6,333 nucleotides of DNA, from contig JAQTNM010000056.1 of the NCBI GenBank assembly GCA_028713875.1, forward strand, positions 1-6,333. Direction: 5' to 3'. Made by a program: the position numbers and the translations under genes. Each line of letters starts with the position of its first letter. Positions within the stretch are counted from its first letter, which is position 1. This DNA comes from Candidatus Omnitrophota bacterium (lineage in GTDB: Bacteria; Omnitrophota; Gorgyraeia; Gygaellales; Profunditerraquicolaceae). Of this stretch, positions 5,949-6,333 are shown piece by piece. The notes beneath the pieces were generated by a model. The model was not told where the DNA came from. It saw only the letters and a program-made list of their open reading frames with translations, and ran no database searches.

Positions 5949-6333
5949 ATGCTAAAGAAAACCCTTATTTTAACTAACCGCCAGATACAAGAATTAATCG
6001 GTATGCGCCAGGCCCTTAAGATCGTGGAAGAGTCATTCATAGCCCATGCGCAGGGCAAAACCCGGATGCCGGCTAAGATTTATATACATCTGAATAAATA
6101 TCGTGGTGATTTCCGCGCCATGCCCGCATATATCGGGGGGATGGAGGCCTGTGGCATAAAATGGGTTAATGTGCACCCTGAAAATAAAAAACACGGCCTG
6201 CCTTCGGTTATGGCAGTAATAGTTTTAAATGACCCTAAGACAGGATTTCCGCTGGCGATAATGGACGGCACCTATGTTACCAATTTAAGGACCGGCGCAT
6301 CAGGAGGCATTGCCGCAAAATACCTTGCCAATA
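5949..6333 (+). CDS. Ornithine cyclodeaminase/mu-crystallin family enzyme, 5' part
   Basis: The frame opens at ATG 5949 and runs off the right edge after 128 codons without a stop. Family features are clear: an N-terminal helix (QALKIVEESFIAHAQGKTRMP), FRAMPAYIGG, GIKWVNVHPEN with K71 at the substrate-binding lysine, GLPSVMAVIVLNDPKTGFPLAIMDGTYVTNLRTGASGGIAAKYLA with R114. These match ornithine cyclodeaminases (ornithine to proline plus ammonia) and archaeal-type alanine dehydrogenases, which share the fold and use NAD(H). The NAD-binding Rossmann domain would lie past the window edge. The first half cannot separate ornithine cyclodeaminase, alanine dehydrogenase, or imine reductases of the same family. 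It begins four bases after the hypothetical gene and has no Shine-Dalgarno, so translation is probably coupled. ATG 6003 is possible but would cut the first helix. Confidence 0.85.
   Translation, partial: MLKKTLILTNRQIQELIGMRQALKIVEESFIAHAQGKTRMPAKIYIHLNKYRGDFRAMPAYIGGMEACGIKWVNVHPENKKHGLPSVMAVIVLNDPKTGFPLAIMDGTYVTNLRTGASGGIAAKYLAN

Noticed and set aside
5588..6058. A 156-codon open frame on the minus strand
   Set aside because: It lies opposite the 112-residue gene and the OCD-family start. Both + strand genes have better support (strong Shine-Dalgarno, clear family motifs), and the minus translation looks like no family.

Overview
All nine genes I can support lie on the + strand. Seven are complete and two are cut by the window edges. 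Base composition is moderate, isoleucine is often ATA and arginine often AGG, and most starts follow a purine-rich Shine-Dalgarno. The gene set is bacterial: a secreted Msr fusion, an HD-GYP receptor and several exported proteins. The codon habits and protein style suggest an uncultivated, probably Gram-negative, candidate-phylum bacterium, possibly Omnitrophota or a relative. No marker gene is present, so this placement is a weak inference. I see no tRNA, rRNA, CRISPR array, insertion sequence, transposase or phage gene.

Left part (1-1843). The 3' end of a DUF3568-like envelope protein gene is followed by an exported two-domain methionine sulfoxide reductase in MsrB-MsrA order. Next come a 63-residue, cysteine-bearing, two-helix membrane protein and an 11-bp GC-rich hairpin. 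The theme is the cell envelope and repair of oxidised protein.

Middle part (1844-4647). A membrane HD-GYP receptor (sensor domain, HAMP, c-di-GMP phosphodiesterase) is followed by the best promoter in the window, TTAACA-N17-TATAAT with an extended -10. This promoter serves a small exported protein with three calcium-loop motifs spaced exactly 24 residues apart. A secreted calcineurin-like phosphoesterase of the purple acid phosphatase type comes next.

Right part (4670-6333). Four tightly packed genes look like one transcription unit, with gaps of 22, -23, 14 and 4 bases. They are a yeast Fcy1-like cytosine deaminase, a GuaD-like deaminase of the same superfamily, an unrecognised 112-residue protein, and the start of an ornithine cyclodeaminase/mu-crystallin family enzyme cut by the right edge. 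The two deaminases point to nucleobase salvage or breakdown. The roles of the other two are open. I found no clearly new system. The least explained parts are the paired deaminases with the unknown protein, and the 24-residue-periodic calcium-loop protein.
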